Below, piece after piece: positions 19,185 through 27,918 of a stretch of 64,000 nt of DNA. The position numbers and the translations under genes were made by a program. Under the pieces are notes generated by a model that searched no databases, had not been told where the DNA came from, and saw nothing but the letters and a program-made list of their open reading frames with translations. Every line of letters begins with the position of its first letter. Position 1 is the stretch's first letter. Source of the DNA: Siphonobacter sp. BAB-5405 (GTDB taxonomy: Bacteria > Bacteroidota > Bacteroidia > Cytophagales > Spirosomataceae); NCBI RefSeq assembly GCF_002872335.1, contig NZ_NJAG01000005.1, positions 1-64,000 of the forward strand. The letters are read 5' to 3'.

Positions 19185-20807
19185 ATGATGAAGGAACTCG
19201 TTTTGTTTGATAGCAATCCCATCTACTTTTTTATCCTGTCGCTGGGATTTCTGTTTATCCTCATCCAGTTGAACTGGCAGAAACATCAATCCGATACGGT
19301 GTTTCTAAGTACGTTGATTCTGATTCTCACCGTCTTACGCTTACCTTTTATTCTTTATAACCAGCAGATCAACATTGATGAAAGTTCGGTCATTACCCAA
19401 GCCATGACGTTATGGGAGCGGCCGATTTTCTGGCAGTCGGTGGATGGGACCACTTCCGGCCCTCTGAATAGTTACGTACTCTTTCTGGGAAAACTCCTCA
19501 CGGGTACTTTTGATTATACGTCCTGCCGCCTGGTTTGCTTGCTTCTCATCATCGGCACGCTCATAGCTTTGTATAAGGCTCTCCAGTCTTTTTTCGATTC
19601 CCAGTCGGCTCGTTTATCGCTTACGCTGACCCTGCTCTTTTACGCGTATAATCAGACCCACGATTTCATTCATTACTCAAGCGAAATCCTGTCGATTTTT
19701 CTCTTCAGTATCAGCTTGTACATACTGGCTTCGATTCAGAAATCTCCGGGGGCGTTCGGATTTTTGCTGGGTTTTGTACTGGCTCTAGTGCCCTGGGCCA
19801 AGATTCAAAGCTTACCCATAGCCCTGGTTTTTACTGGCTATGGTTTGCACCTATGTTTTCAGATTCGAGCGTACAAAGGCATCCTTAACCTTGTGCTGGG
19901 AGCGACTTCCGTCACAGTACTGATTTTTGGCTTACTGCTCTATTACCAAGTTCTCGGCGATTTTTACCGGTATTACATTGAAGGTAACCTAGTGTATGGA
20001 CAGGAAGTTAGTCTGTACCGACGGTTCCATCATTTGGTAGCCATGCTGGTGAAAGTATTCCCGTTCCGTGATTTCCTGCTGATTAGTATTCTGCTCTTTC
20101 TGTTTGCCTTTCGCTGGTTCTGGAAACTCGAAAAATCCCTGCTTGTTTTTCTGTTTAGCTGGTTGCTGATTACGGCTTACACCATTGTGAAACCGGGTAT
20201 GTTTTTCCATCATTATTTACTGTATTTCATTCCCTTTCTGACGTTCATCAATACGTTTTCACTCCGTTCGATTACGCGAAATTTCTCCTACCGCACGGTT
20301 CAATTCAGTTATACCGTCGCTTTAATTGTCGTGGGATCTTCCGTTTGGTGGACTTCCCTGATTCGGGATACTTCCTATACCAATGCGGAAGAAAGCAAAG
20401 ACCTGGCTTCCAACCGAATCATTACTACGATTCATCAGTATTCCGGACCGGGCGAAAGTTTAGCGATCTGGGGCTGGTGGACCGAAGGGTACGTTATGGC
20501 TCAGATGCCGCAGGCCGTCGCCGAAAATCATTCCGTCCGTTGCACTACGGAAAGTCCGCTCATGGTGGATTATCAGCAACGGTATTTACACAACCTGAAA
20601 ACCAATACTCCCGCCGTTTTCGTGGACGCCGTTGGTTCCCGGCACAACTTCCCGTTTGTGCATACCTCGGCCATTCATGAAAGTATCCCTGCCATTCGAC
20701 GCTACATCCAGCGACACTACCAGTTTCTGAGTCGCGTGGAGGGCGTACGCATTTACATTCGGAAAGATCGTCTGGCGGCGGTTCAGCGAGGAATTCAATT
20801 CCTGTAA
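19185..20807 (+). CDS. Polytopic membrane glycosyltransferase-like protein (GT-C fold, GT39/ArnT-like)
   Basis: A 540-residue membrane protein with about a dozen hydrophobic segments through residue 380 and a soluble C-terminal part of about 150 residues. The first extracellular loop has NIDESSVITQAMTLWERPIF; an acidic pair in this position is a mark of GT-C enzymes that use lipid-linked sugars (PMT/ArnT, PF13231 type). The C-terminal part contains the segments SLAIWGWWTEGYVMAQMP and PAVFVDAVGSRHNFPFV, as in many bacterial homologues of unknown acceptor. It is a single gene with its own terminator and no sugar-lipid genes beside it. Exact donor and acceptor unknown; a flippase-like or O-antigen-ligase-like role is less likely. 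Confidence 0.7.
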   Translation: MMKELVLFDSNPIYFFILSLGFLFILIQLNWQKHQSDTVFLSTLILILTVLRLPFILYNQQINIDESSVITQAMTLWERPIFWQSVDGTTSGPLNSYVLFLGKLLTGTFDYTSCRLVCLLLIIGTLIALYKALQSFFDSQSARLSLTLTLLFYAYNQTHDFIHYSSEILSIFLFSISLYILASIQKSPGAFGFLLGFVLALVPWAKIQSLPIALVFTGYGLHLCFQIRAYKGILNLVLGATSVTVLIFGLLLYYQVLGDFYRYYIEGNLVYGQEVSLYRRFHHLVAMLVKVFPFRDFLLISILLFLFAFRWFWKLEKSLLVFLFSWLLITAYTIVKPGMFFHHYLLYFIPFLTFINTFSLRSITRNFSYRTVQFSYTVALIVVGSSVWWTSLIRDTSYTNAEESKDLASNRIITTIHQYSGPGESLAIWGWWTEGYVMAQMPQAVAENHSVRCTTESPLMVDYQQRYLHNLKTNTPAVFVDAVGSRHNFPFVHTSAIHESIPAIRRYIQRHYQFLSRVEGVRIYIRKDRLAAVQRGIQFL

Positions 20808-20813
20808 ACAGAT

Positions 20814-20841
20814 AAGGCTGACTTTCGGGAAAGCCAGCCTT
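20814..20841. terminator. Terminator between the glycosyltransferase and LuxR-type genes
   Basis: AAGGCTGACTTTC pairs with GAAAGCCAGCCTT with one A/C mismatch and a tight loop; it lies between convergent stop codons. Confidence 0.8.
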
Positions 20842-20875
20842 TGATCAAAAGCAATTGAAGGTTGAACGGGTCGAA

Positions 20876-21136
20876 CTATAAAGAAATGATACCCTTCCGG
20901 AAGCCCAGTAAAATGGCCTTGGTAGCGGAGTTGACGCCTAATTTCATATACACGCGTTTGATGTGCGTTTGAACCGTATTAAAGGTGATTCCACATTCAC
21001 AAGCAATCATTTTGTAACTCATTCCCTGAGCCAGTAGCCCCAGCACTTCACGTTCGCGGAGGGTTAAGGCCGTATCAGGTAACTGGAGTTCGCGGGGCGA
21101 CAGATAAAAGCGGCGAGACTGAGGTAAGCTAGACAT
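20876..21136 (-). CDS. Small LuxR-type HTH protein without a receiver domain
   Basis: An 86-residue protein that is almost only a LuxR/NarL-type helix-turn-helix: LTLREREVLGLLAQGMSYKM, then ACECGITFNTVQTHIKRVYM and KLGVNSATKAILLGFRKG. There is no receiver or ligand-binding domain, so it either acts as a plain DNA-binding protein or is activated by partner binding. The start MSSLPQSRRF is preferred; an in-frame ATG at 21175 adds 13 residues. It is divergent from the sigma factor operon and separated from it by only about 140 bases, which makes it a good candidate regulator of that operon. Confidence 0.85.
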   Translation of the reverse strand: MSSLPQSRRFYLSPRELQLPDTALTLREREVLGLLAQGMSYKMIACECGITFNTVQTHIKRVYMKLGVNSATKAILLGFRKGIISL

Positions 21137-21198
21137 GATGGTAGCTGTTAGTGCGTTCTGATGGTTTGGTCGCACTTCGCCTGTAGAGTGGAAACATC

Positions 21199-21226
21199 TT
21201 TCGATAAAAAAAATACATCGTTCGAT
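21199..21226. promoter_or_regulatory. Candidate control site between the LuxR-type gene and the sigma operon
   Basis: TTTCGATAAAAA and GTTCGATTATTTT form a direct repeat with TTCGAT at 21200 and 21221, 21 bases (two helical turns) apart, 52 bases before the sigma factor start. No TAnnTTTG box is visible here, as would be expected if the operon uses its own ECF sigma factor. The assignment is inference only. Confidence 0.3.
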
Positions 21227-21278
21227 TATTTTACTACTAACTGTTTAATTTACAGCCGCTTTCCTGGCCTGTTCCTCC

Positions 21279-21875
21279 ATGATTTTATTAAAACGAGCTC
21301 TTTCGGATTCGGATCTTATCGCGGGAATCAAAGCCGGCGGGAATTTGCGTCGTAATTGTGAAAATCGCCTCTACGAGCAGTATCAGTACCTGATTCGGGA
21401 AGCGACGTTTAAGCACAAACTGAGTCCCGATGAATGTGCCAGTGCCTATTCCGATGCCGTACTCACCGTCATCGAACACCTTACCTCCAATCGTTTTGAA
21501 GGCCGCTCAGGTCTGAAAACCTACCTCTATCAAATTTTTTATAACAAGTGTGTTGACCTGGTTCGAAAAAATTCGACTAATCGGGAAAGTGTCCATCAGG
21601 GCGTATCGCTGGAGGATTTGGTACTGCCCGACGAAACCCGAACGGCACTACAGAATCTGATGACGGAAAGTGACCTGACGCTACTTCGGGAACGATTGGC
21701 CAGTTTAGGCGATAAGTGCCGACAGATGGTGCTAGCCTGGGGAGAAGGGTATTCCGACGAGGAGATCGCCCAGCACTTACAATACCAGACGGCAGCCGTA
21801 GCCAAAACCAGCCGCTTACGTTGTCTGGAGCGATTACGGGCCTTATACGCGGAATCCAAAAGCAGAAGATCGTAG
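21279..21875 (+). CDS. ECF-type sigma-70 family RNA polymerase sigma factor
   Basis: A 198-residue sigma factor with region 2 (about residues 25-95; SDAVLTVIEHLTSNRFEGRS then LKTYLYQIFYNKCVDLVRKN) and region 4 (about 130-195; RQMVLAWGEGYSDEEIAQHL with a helix-turn-helix in QYQTAAVAKTSRLRCLERLR). No region 1.1 or 3, as in extracytoplasmic-function sigma factors. The stop codon is followed after three bases by the ATG of the anti-sigma gene, so the two are translationally coupled. It probably directs transcription of its own operon and of unknown distant targets. First gene of the sigma/anti-sigma/subtilase/CHAT operon. Confidence 0.9.
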   Translation: MILLKRALSDSDLIAGIKAGGNLRRNCENRLYEQYQYLIREATFKHKLSPDECASAYSDAVLTVIEHLTSNRFEGRSGLKTYLYQIFYNKCVDLVRKNSTNRESVHQGVSLEDLVLPDETRTALQNLMTESDLTLLRERLASLGDKCRQMVLAWGEGYSDEEIAQHLQYQTAAVAKTSRLRCLERLRALYAESKSRRS

Positions 21876-21878
21876 GTG

Positions 21879-22586
21879 ATGAATGAATTAGAACAAGTGG
21901 ATCGGTTTTTCCAGGGTGAAATGCCCGAGACCGAGCGAAGAAAATTTGCAGAAGCCCTGAAAACCGACCCCGAACTTGCTTCGGCTGCAGCTTTTTATTT
22001 GCAGGCTCGCCACGTGGCCCGACAGGAAGTACTAGCTGAAAAACGGAAACAATGGGAAGGGCAACCCCCTCGACCCGTCGTACAGCGTTCCTGGATCGGA
22101 TACGCGGCAGGGCTGGCAGCCGTATTGCTGGTGGTACTGGGCCTGTGGTTCTGGCGAATGCAGGAACCTTCGCGGCGGGAGCTGGCCGATGCGTACGTAA
22201 GCCAGGAATTACAAACCCTGGGTACGGCCATGAGTAGTCGCAGCGATACTCTTCAGCAAGGCATTGGCCTGTATAACCAAGGCAAATTACCCCAGGCCGC
22301 TCAGCTCTTTGACGCCTGGCTGGTACAACATGCTACCGACAGCGACGCTCAACGACTGGCGGGCCTTACGGCTCTGCGACAGAAACACTATGATCAGGCC
22401 ATTGAACACTTTCAGCACCTGAGTCGGCGAGCCGATCTGTACGCGAATCCGGGTCCTTTTTACGAAGCACTGGCCCGTATCCAACGTAATCGTCCTGAGG
22501 ATGCGGAAGCCGTGGAGTCTTTACTGAAGCGTGTGGTGCAGGAAGGCTTACCGGGTAAGGCCGAGGCTGTTGAATGGATGAAGTAA
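21879..22586 (+). CDS. Membrane anti-sigma-like protein with TPR C-terminus
   Basis: A 236-residue protein. Residues 1-60 are acidic and helical (QVDRFFQGEMPETERRKFAE, then DPELASAAAFYLQARHVARQ) in the style of anti-sigma N-termini; a single membrane helix follows (WIGYAAGLAAVLLVVLGLWF, about 72-91); the rest is tetratricopeptide-like (QGIGLYNQGKLPQAAQLFDA, then ALRQKHYDQAIEHFQHLS). This topology places the sigma-binding part in the cytoplasm and the TPR part in the periplasm. A GTG directly before the ATG is also in frame. Its place after the sigma gene makes an anti-sigma role likely although no zinc (ZAS) motif HxxxCxxC is seen. It may be the substrate of one of the two downstream proteases. 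Confidence 0.75.
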   Translation: MNELEQVDRFFQGEMPETERRKFAEALKTDPELASAAAFYLQARHVARQEVLAEKRKQWEGQPPRPVVQRSWIGYAAGLAAVLLVVLGLWFWRMQEPSRRELADAYVSQELQTLGTAMSSRSDTLQQGIGLYNQGKLPQAAQLFDAWLVQHATDSDAQRLAGLTALRQKHYDQAIEHFQHLSRRADLYANPGPFYEALARIQRNRPEDAEAVESLLKRVVQEGLPGKAEAVEWMK

Positions 22587-22622
22587 CCCCTTTGATTCGT
22601 TTAACCTTAACTCCTATCTTCT

Positions 22623-24170
22623 ATGCAAAATCAAGAGCCCGACCCCCATCGGGAAGAGCCCCTTCGCCGGGGCAAACCCATGGTCAGTTCTTTTCGTACC
22701 AAAGATGATTTCCTTCGTTTGTTCCGGGGGAATGCCAAGTACCGGGATATTGTAGAAGTAGAATCGGGAACGGGTTTCGCCTATCGGAACCGTCAGATTG
22801 TACAGATTGAATCCCTGGAATTGTTCGATGAAAAAGGGAATCGGTTTAAACTGACGACCCGCCAGCAATTACTCGACTTCTTCAACGGCAGGAATTACGA
22901 GATTTTGTTCAACCGAACGCTGACGGAAGTCGAACGGGCTAGTTGCTCGGCGTACCTCTACGATTTAAATCATAAACGGTATCAGATTCAGCGGACGGTT
23001 GAATGTGATTGTCTGGGACCGCTCACTTTTTTACTGGAAGGTGAAAACCTGCACGAGCTTCGGGGCATTAGTCAGGTAGAAGGCGTTCCCCCCAAACACG
23101 CTTCGACACAACCACCGGTAGGGAGGATGGAGACAGAACTGGACTATTGCACCTCCGCCGTAACCTGGGATCCTTCCGCCTGCGAGGTCATTGAATCTAC
23201 GCGGGTCGATCCGGATCAGTATTCCCTGGAAAAATATAATCAATCGTCCGACGATACGACCGTAGCCATCATCGATACGGGGCTGGAAGACCGGGATTAT
23301 CAGATTCCGTGCTGGTACCAGCAAGCGATTGATCCTTGCTCGAAAGGTACCGTAGCGGTGGAACAAATTGGCTGGAATTTTGCGTACCCCGACCTGGCAC
23401 CGCCTTCCTCCGAGCACCTGCCGATTGATAACAACCTGTACCGACACGGTACTAAAGTGGCTCACATCATTCATCAACTCTCGCCCCGCACGCGACTGAT
23501 GATTCTGAAAGTTTTCGATCAGGAGGGCATTGGCTCGCTTTCCGATCTGTTGTGTGCGTTAGCCTACGTGGTTCGAAACAAAGCGAACATTGTCAACGCG
23601 AGTTTCGGGTATTACGGAGCGAAAATTCCGTTGCTGGAGCGATTTTTCAAAACGCTTGATAAGGCTGGGGTGATGGTATTCTGTGCCGCGGGTAATCACG
23701 GGGATATAGACGGTACGCCGAAAGATATTTCCAGTACTTCCTTTTATCCGGCCTGTTTGGGGCTCGATAACATCATTACCATTACGACCGTAAAACCAGG
23801 TCCGATCCGGAGGCCCCTACCCCGCCCCCTTGAGATTTTGCCAAAGCCTACCGTGATTGCTAAAAAGCAGCTGGTACCTTACGAAAACTACTCGAACCGA
23901 TACGTTACGCTTGGCGTGCTAACGGAAGAGGGTAGTTTCCGCAACCCGTATCGTTCCTGCAAACAGGAGTCTGGTACCATTGAAGGTTCGTCTTTTGCCA
24001 CGCCGTATGCCTTGGGATTGGCCGCCCGCCATTACGCCGCCATTCGGGCCGATTACGAGTCGGGCAACCTTTCGCTGAAAGCCGCGTATCTGAAACACCT
24101 GCCCCTACAAGTCAATGAGTCGTTGAAAGCCTACGTCGTTGACGGCCAGTATATCCCATATCGTCCCTAA
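22623..24170 (+). CDS. Cytoplasmic subtilisin-like (S8) serine protease with novel N-terminal domain
   Basis: A 515-residue S8 protease. The catalytic triad is complete: Asp218 in TTVAIIDTGLED, His275 in NLYRHGTKVAHII, Ser457 in EGSSFATPYALG, with oxyanion Asn358 in VFCAAGNHG. There is no signal peptide, so it should work in the cytoplasm, which is unusual for secreted-type subtilases. The first 200 residues form a separate region of about 190 residues that I do not recognise, with several Cys (near CDCLG, YCTSAV and SACEV). The protease sits between the anti-sigma and CHAT genes. A role in cutting the anti-sigma tail or activating another protein is inference. Confidence 0.88.
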   Translation: MQNQEPDPHREEPLRRGKPMVSSFRTKDDFLRLFRGNAKYRDIVEVESGTGFAYRNRQIVQIESLELFDEKGNRFKLTTRQQLLDFFNGRNYEILFNRTLTEVERASCSAYLYDLNHKRYQIQRTVECDCLGPLTFLLEGENLHELRGISQVEGVPPKHASTQPPVGRMETELDYCTSAVTWDPSACEVIESTRVDPDQYSLEKYNQSSDDTTVAIIDTGLEDRDYQIPCWYQQAIDPCSKGTVAVEQIGWNFAYPDLAPPSSEHLPIDNNLYRHGTKVAHIIHQLSPRTRLMILKVFDQEGIGSLSDLLCALAYVVRNKANIVNASFGYYGAKIPLLERFFKTLDKAGVMVFCAAGNHGDIDGTPKDISSTSFYPACLGLDNIITITTVKPGPIRRPLPRPLEILPKPTVIAKKQLVPYENYSNRYVTLGVLTEEGSFRNPYRSCKQESGTIEGSSFATPYALGLAARHYAAIRADYESGNLSLKAAYLKHLPLQVNESLKAYVVDGQYIPYRP

Positions 24171-26826
24171 ACTACTCGCGGGTATTCTGTTCCTGAGTGG
24201 AGGGTCGGCCTATGCCCAATGCCGACCCTCCACTACGTTTGCCTCCCAAGTCAGTCGCCTGCTGCCGTCGGAATCCATCGCTGACTGGGAGAACCTGAAA
24301 CGCGACTGGAAGCATTGTGAAATAGCCAGGGATTCTTCCTACGGTCGGTTGCTAAACACTCTGGGCAATCTGTACTGGCTGGCGGGTAATAAGAAAAAAG
24401 CCCTGGAACAGTTGCAGGAAGCCGTTCGTCTGCCTGCCCTTCCCCCCGATTTGTACACGCAGAGTATGTACCGCTACGGGGCCTATCTCATCGGAAACAA
24501 CCGTTGGGAAGAAGCCGAAAGTACCTTACTCCAGGTCATTACGCATAGCGAACGTTACCAGTTTCACGAACGGGTGGCCGCAGCCTGTGCCCAGTACGCG
24601 TATCTGGCCAACGCCAAAGGTGATTTTCATCAGGCCGTTGAATATGCCGACAAGGGGATTGACTACGCCCGTCTGGCCCATAGTTCTTCCCGCGAATTGT
24701 ATAATCTGAATCAGAAAGTAGAAGGCCTCATTGGGTTGAATCAGTTGCCCGAGGCGGCCCAGTTGATGGAATCGGTCATCGATTCTAAACACGGCCCCCT
24801 CAATCCAGACCACTCGTTACTGGCCATTGACATTTATTTGCAACTACGACAGTTGCCCCGGGCTCAGGAATTACTCAAACAGGCATTACGCACGTTTACT
24901 GACAGCGTTTCACAGGGAAAACTCTACAACGAACAAGGAATACTTTTCAAACATCTAAGGCAACCCGTACAGGCTCAGAGAGCCTACCTGCTAGCCTTGA
25001 CGTATTTTCAGGAACCCGATGTACGAGCGATTGTATACAGCAACCTGGGTGAACTGAACAGTATCCGTCCAACGGTGGCTTTGGCTTATTTCCAGCGGGG
25101 TATTCATCAATTAGTGCGTTCCTGTACGCCCCATCGTCTGAGTGCCAATCCGCATACGAGCCAGTTGCAAAGTGTATCCCGGAAGGAATATCTGCTGCTG
25201 TTACTCAAGCAAAAAGTGCAGGCCTTACGAATGCGATACCAGCAAACGCACGATCCGCAGTACCTCACCCTCGCTCAGCAAACCATCACGGTTACCGATC
25301 AGATGATTGACCGGATGCGGTGGAGTCATCAGGGGATGAAATCCAAGCTATACTGGCGAAATACAACCCGATCTTTTTACGAAGATGCCATTCAGGTGTG
25401 TTACTGGCAGAAAAACAGCAGTCGAGCCTTTTACTTTTTCGAAAAAAGCCGGGCCGTACTGCTGGCCGACCGTCTCAACGAGTGGAATGCCAGTCGGCAA
25501 TTACCCGCTCAGCTGGCCGAGCAGGAACGGGCCTATCGTCAGGCTATCGAGCAGTTGCAGGAACTCTCCCCACTCGGCTCATTGGCGGAACAACGAGCCA
25601 CCCGTATCCGCCTGGATAGCGTGACGCAGGCTCAACAGGCTTTTATCCGTTCCCTCGAAAAAACCCACCCGACGTACTATCAGTACAAGTACGAAAATCA
25701 GGTGCCGTCGCTGCAAACCGTACAGAAATCGTTGCTGGCCAAAGATCAGGCTCTGGTTAGTTACTTTATCGGCGAACGGGCTCTGTACGCACTGGGCATC
25801 ACTCCAACTAAAACGGTTTGCAAACGCCTGCCGCTAACCGGCCTGCAAGGCATAGCCCAGCAATTCCTCAAGTACTGCTCCACTGCCCAACTCACTGTCA
25901 CGGAAGTACAGCAGTTCAACCGGCTGGGTTATGAATTATATCAGCGATTACTGGCTCCTTTAGGTCTGACTTCGACTCGCTTCATCATTTCCTCGGACGG
26001 CGTCGTGCTTCCCTTCGATGCCTTCCGTTTTTCACCTGACCGTCCTTCCGATTATCTTATCCATACGCATGCCTTTAGTTACACGTACTCCGCGGGATTT
26101 CTACTGCGAAAACGTCCGCCGATGGGATGGAGTAAAAATTTTCTGGGCCTGGCTCCCGAAGCCTTTGCTCCGGCTCTGCATCAACAGCCTTTGCCGGGTT
26201 CGGTCCAGACCTTAAACCGGATTGAAAAGCAGGTCTTTTTCCCGAAAACGCTGGTACACGAGGCGGCTACCAAACGGGCCTTTCTGGAGCAGGCTGCCGA
26301 TTACCGGATTCTACACCTGTTCACCCATGCTGACGCCGATAGTACCGCTACCCACGAACCGGTCCTGTACTTCGCAGATTCGGCTCTGAAACTTTCTGAA
26401 CTGGAGAACGCTCCTCCTTTTCGTACGCGTTTACTCGTGTTGTCAGCCTGTAAAACGGGGGTGGGGGTTAATCAGAAAGGAGAAGGTGTATTCAGTTTGT
26501 CGCGGGGATTTGCGGCTTTGGGTATTCCCAGTACCATTACGACCTTGTGGAGTGTCGAAAACAAGGCTACGTACACCTTGATTGAAGATTTTTACCACTT
26601 TCTTTCCCAGGGTTTACCACAGGATCTGGCCTTACAAAAGGCTCAGCTTCAATGGTTACAAACGCAGGATCAGCAACTTCCGTATTACTGGTCGGGCCTC
26701 ATCCAGATGGGCGAAACGACTCCCTTGTACGACGATGCAGCCCTTCCTGCTACGGCGGGCATTGCGGGTGGTTTGGTATTGATTGGTTTAGGCCTTTGGT
26801 GGCAGCGAAGAAAGAGACACCTTTAA
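24139..26826 (+). CDS. TPR-CHAT caspase-like protease, membrane-anchored
   Basis: An 895-residue protein. Residues 1-27 look like a signal peptide (GILFLSGGSAYAQ); TPR-like helices run from about 65 to 330; a CHAT peptidase domain covers about 600-860 with catalytic His730 (LHLFTHAD) and Cys771 (LVLSACKTG); the C-terminus is a membrane helix (about 873-888) with a basic end (RRKRHL). This places the CHAT domain in the periplasm, fixed to the inner membrane. It starts at TTG inside the subtilase gene and overlaps it by 32 bases; no other start fits the signal peptide. CHAT proteases with TPRs act as triggered proteases in known systems (for example the TPR-CHAT of type III-E CRISPR). The stop interlocks with that of radC. 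Confidence 0.9.
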   Translation: MTASISHIVPKLLAGILFLSGGSAYAQCRPSTTFASQVSRLLPSESIADWENLKRDWKHCEIARDSSYGRLLNTLGNLYWLAGNKKKALEQLQEAVRLPALPPDLYTQSMYRYGAYLIGNNRWEEAESTLLQVITHSERYQFHERVAAACAQYAYLANAKGDFHQAVEYADKGIDYARLAHSSSRELYNLNQKVEGLIGLNQLPEAAQLMESVIDSKHGPLNPDHSLLAIDIYLQLRQLPRAQELLKQALRTFTDSVSQGKLYNEQGILFKHLRQPVQAQRAYLLALTYFQEPDVRAIVYSNLGELNSIRPTVALAYFQRGIHQLVRSCTPHRLSANPHTSQLQSVSRKEYLLLLLKQKVQALRMRYQQTHDPQYLTLAQQTITVTDQMIDRMRWSHQGMKSKLYWRNTTRSFYEDAIQVCYWQKNSSRAFYFFEKSRAVLLADRLNEWNASRQLPAQLAEQERAYRQAIEQLQELSPLGSLAEQRATRIRLDSVTQAQQAFIRSLEKTHPTYYQYKYENQVPSLQTVQKSLLAKDQALVSYFIGERALYALGITPTKTVCKRLPLTGLQGIAQQFLKYCSTAQLTVTEVQQFNRLGYELYQRLLAPLGLTSTRFIISSDGVVLPFDAFRFSPDRPSDYLIHTHAFSYTYSAGFLLRKRPPMGWSKNFLGLAPEAFAPALHQQPLPGSVQTLNRIEKQVFFPKTLVHEAATKRAFLEQAADYRILHLFTHADADSTATHEPVLYFADSALKLSELENAPPFRTRLLVLSACKTGVGVNQKGEGVFSLSRGFAALGIPSTITTLWSVENKATYTLIEDFYHFLSQGLPQDLALQKAQLQWLQTQDQQLPYYWSGLIQMGETTPLYDDAALPATAGIAGGLVLIGLGLWWQRRKRHL

Positions 26827-27523
26827 AGTAAGCCTTCGTCTGCGAAGCTCAAATACTTATGATCGCACAGGATGAGGTGGTCCAGAATGGGGATGTCGAG
26901 TAGCTTTCCGGCTTCCTTTAACTTTCGGGTCAGGTCTTTGTCCGCCTGACTGGGTTGCAGGTTTCCTGAAGGGTGGTTGTGAGCCAGAATCATACCACTG
27001 GCTAAATGCTCGATGGCGTGTTTAAAAATCAGCTTAGGATCGGCTACTGTACCCGAAACGCCGCCCGCTGAAACTTGCATAGGTCGTATGATCTGATTAG
27101 CCCGGTTAAGTAGCAGAATCCAGAATTCCTCGTGCAGTAAATCCATCAGATGCGGTCGTAACGCCTGATATGCCGTTTCTGAACTCGTGATGATTGAGCG
27201 TACGATCGGTTCCGATTCTTTCCGGCGGCGACCCAGTTCCAGAGCGGATACAATCGTAATAGCCCGGCTTCGCCGATGCCTTTAAATTTAGAAAGCTCCT
27301 TGATACTCAGTTTAGCCAGTTGATTGAGGTCATTGCCCACGCTACTCAGGATCATCTTGGCCAAGTCGACTGCCGTATAATGCTGAATACCCGAATTGAT
27401 CAGGATGCCCAGTAATTCGGCATCACTCAACGCGGCTTTGCCTTTCAGCATTAACTTTTCCCGGGGGCGATCTTCTTCGGCCCAGGTCTTGATCGTACTT
27501 AGCGGCTGGTAAACAGGAGTCAT
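26823..27523 (-). pseudogene. radC: RadC/JAB-domain DNA repair protein, frameshifted
   Basis: Two frames make one RadC of about 233 residues. The first has the helix-hairpin-helix half (DRPREKLMLKGKAALSDAEL, then FKGIGEA); the second, after the break, reads AITIVSALELGRRRKESEPI and contains the JAMM metal site AHNHPSGNLQPSQADKD. One base is missing near 27263-27267 (plus strand AGCCCGGC); adding one C gives GEARAITIVSALE. All domain residues are otherwise intact, so this may be a base-call error. RadC is a widespread protein of uncertain role in recombination. It is convergent with the TPR-CHAT gene and both stop codons share the bases TTAA. Confidence 0.85.
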
Positions 27524-27538
27524 AGGGGAATAGCGAAA

Positions 27539-27564
27539 AAGCCTTACTAGCGAAAGTAAGGCTT
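27539..27564 (-). terminator. Terminator after rpsT
   Basis: Perfect 10-bp stem (AAGCCTTACT / AGTAAGGCTT), 6-base loop and TTTTT on the minus-strand side, between rpsT and radC on the same strand. Confidence 0.8.
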
Positions 27565-27610
27565 CTAACTGAACGGAAGGCTACCGTTCAATCAATGGGC
27601 TATCCGGCAA

Positions 27611-27874
27611 TTAAGCAGCAGCTTGCAGTTTGTTGACAAATCTTGCCAGCTTCGACTTGTTGTTAGCCGCTTTGTTTTTGTGGATGACGTTTTTCTTCGC
27701 CAATTTATCCAACATAGAAGCAACTTTTTTGTACAGGTCCTGAGCTTCTACTTTATCGGTAGTAGCACGCAGTTTCTTGATGAACGTACGAGTCGTTTTA
27801 TGCTGGAAACGGTTACGAAGGCGTTTCGTCTCGTTTGCCCGGATCCGCTTCAGAGCTGATTTGTGGTTTGCCAT
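27611..27874 (-). CDS. rpsT: 30S ribosomal protein S20
   Basis: An 87-residue, very basic helical protein. It opens with [20 protein letters not shown] and continues with [15 protein letters not shown], both typical S20 segments, and [20 protein letters not shown] near the C-terminus. It binds 16S rRNA in the body of the small subunit. Monocistronic, with its own -7 box (TACTTTTG on the minus strand) and terminator, as expected for an S20 gene. Confidence 0.97.
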   Translation of the reverse strand: MANHKSALKRIRANETKRLRNRFQHKTTRTFIKKLRATTDKVEAQDLYKKVASMLDKLAKKNVIHKNKAANNKSKLARFVNKLQAAA

Positions 27875-27918
27875 GTCTTTATATTACTGAGAATCTATGG
27901 ATTTTCGGAATAGGAATG

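Noticed and set aside
12744-21226. Same TTCGAT motif at the DeoR-type promoter and before the sigma operon as one regulon
   Set aside because: The hexamer is short and the extended context (TTCGATCA versus TTCGATAA/TTCGATTA) and spacing differ; chance is likely.
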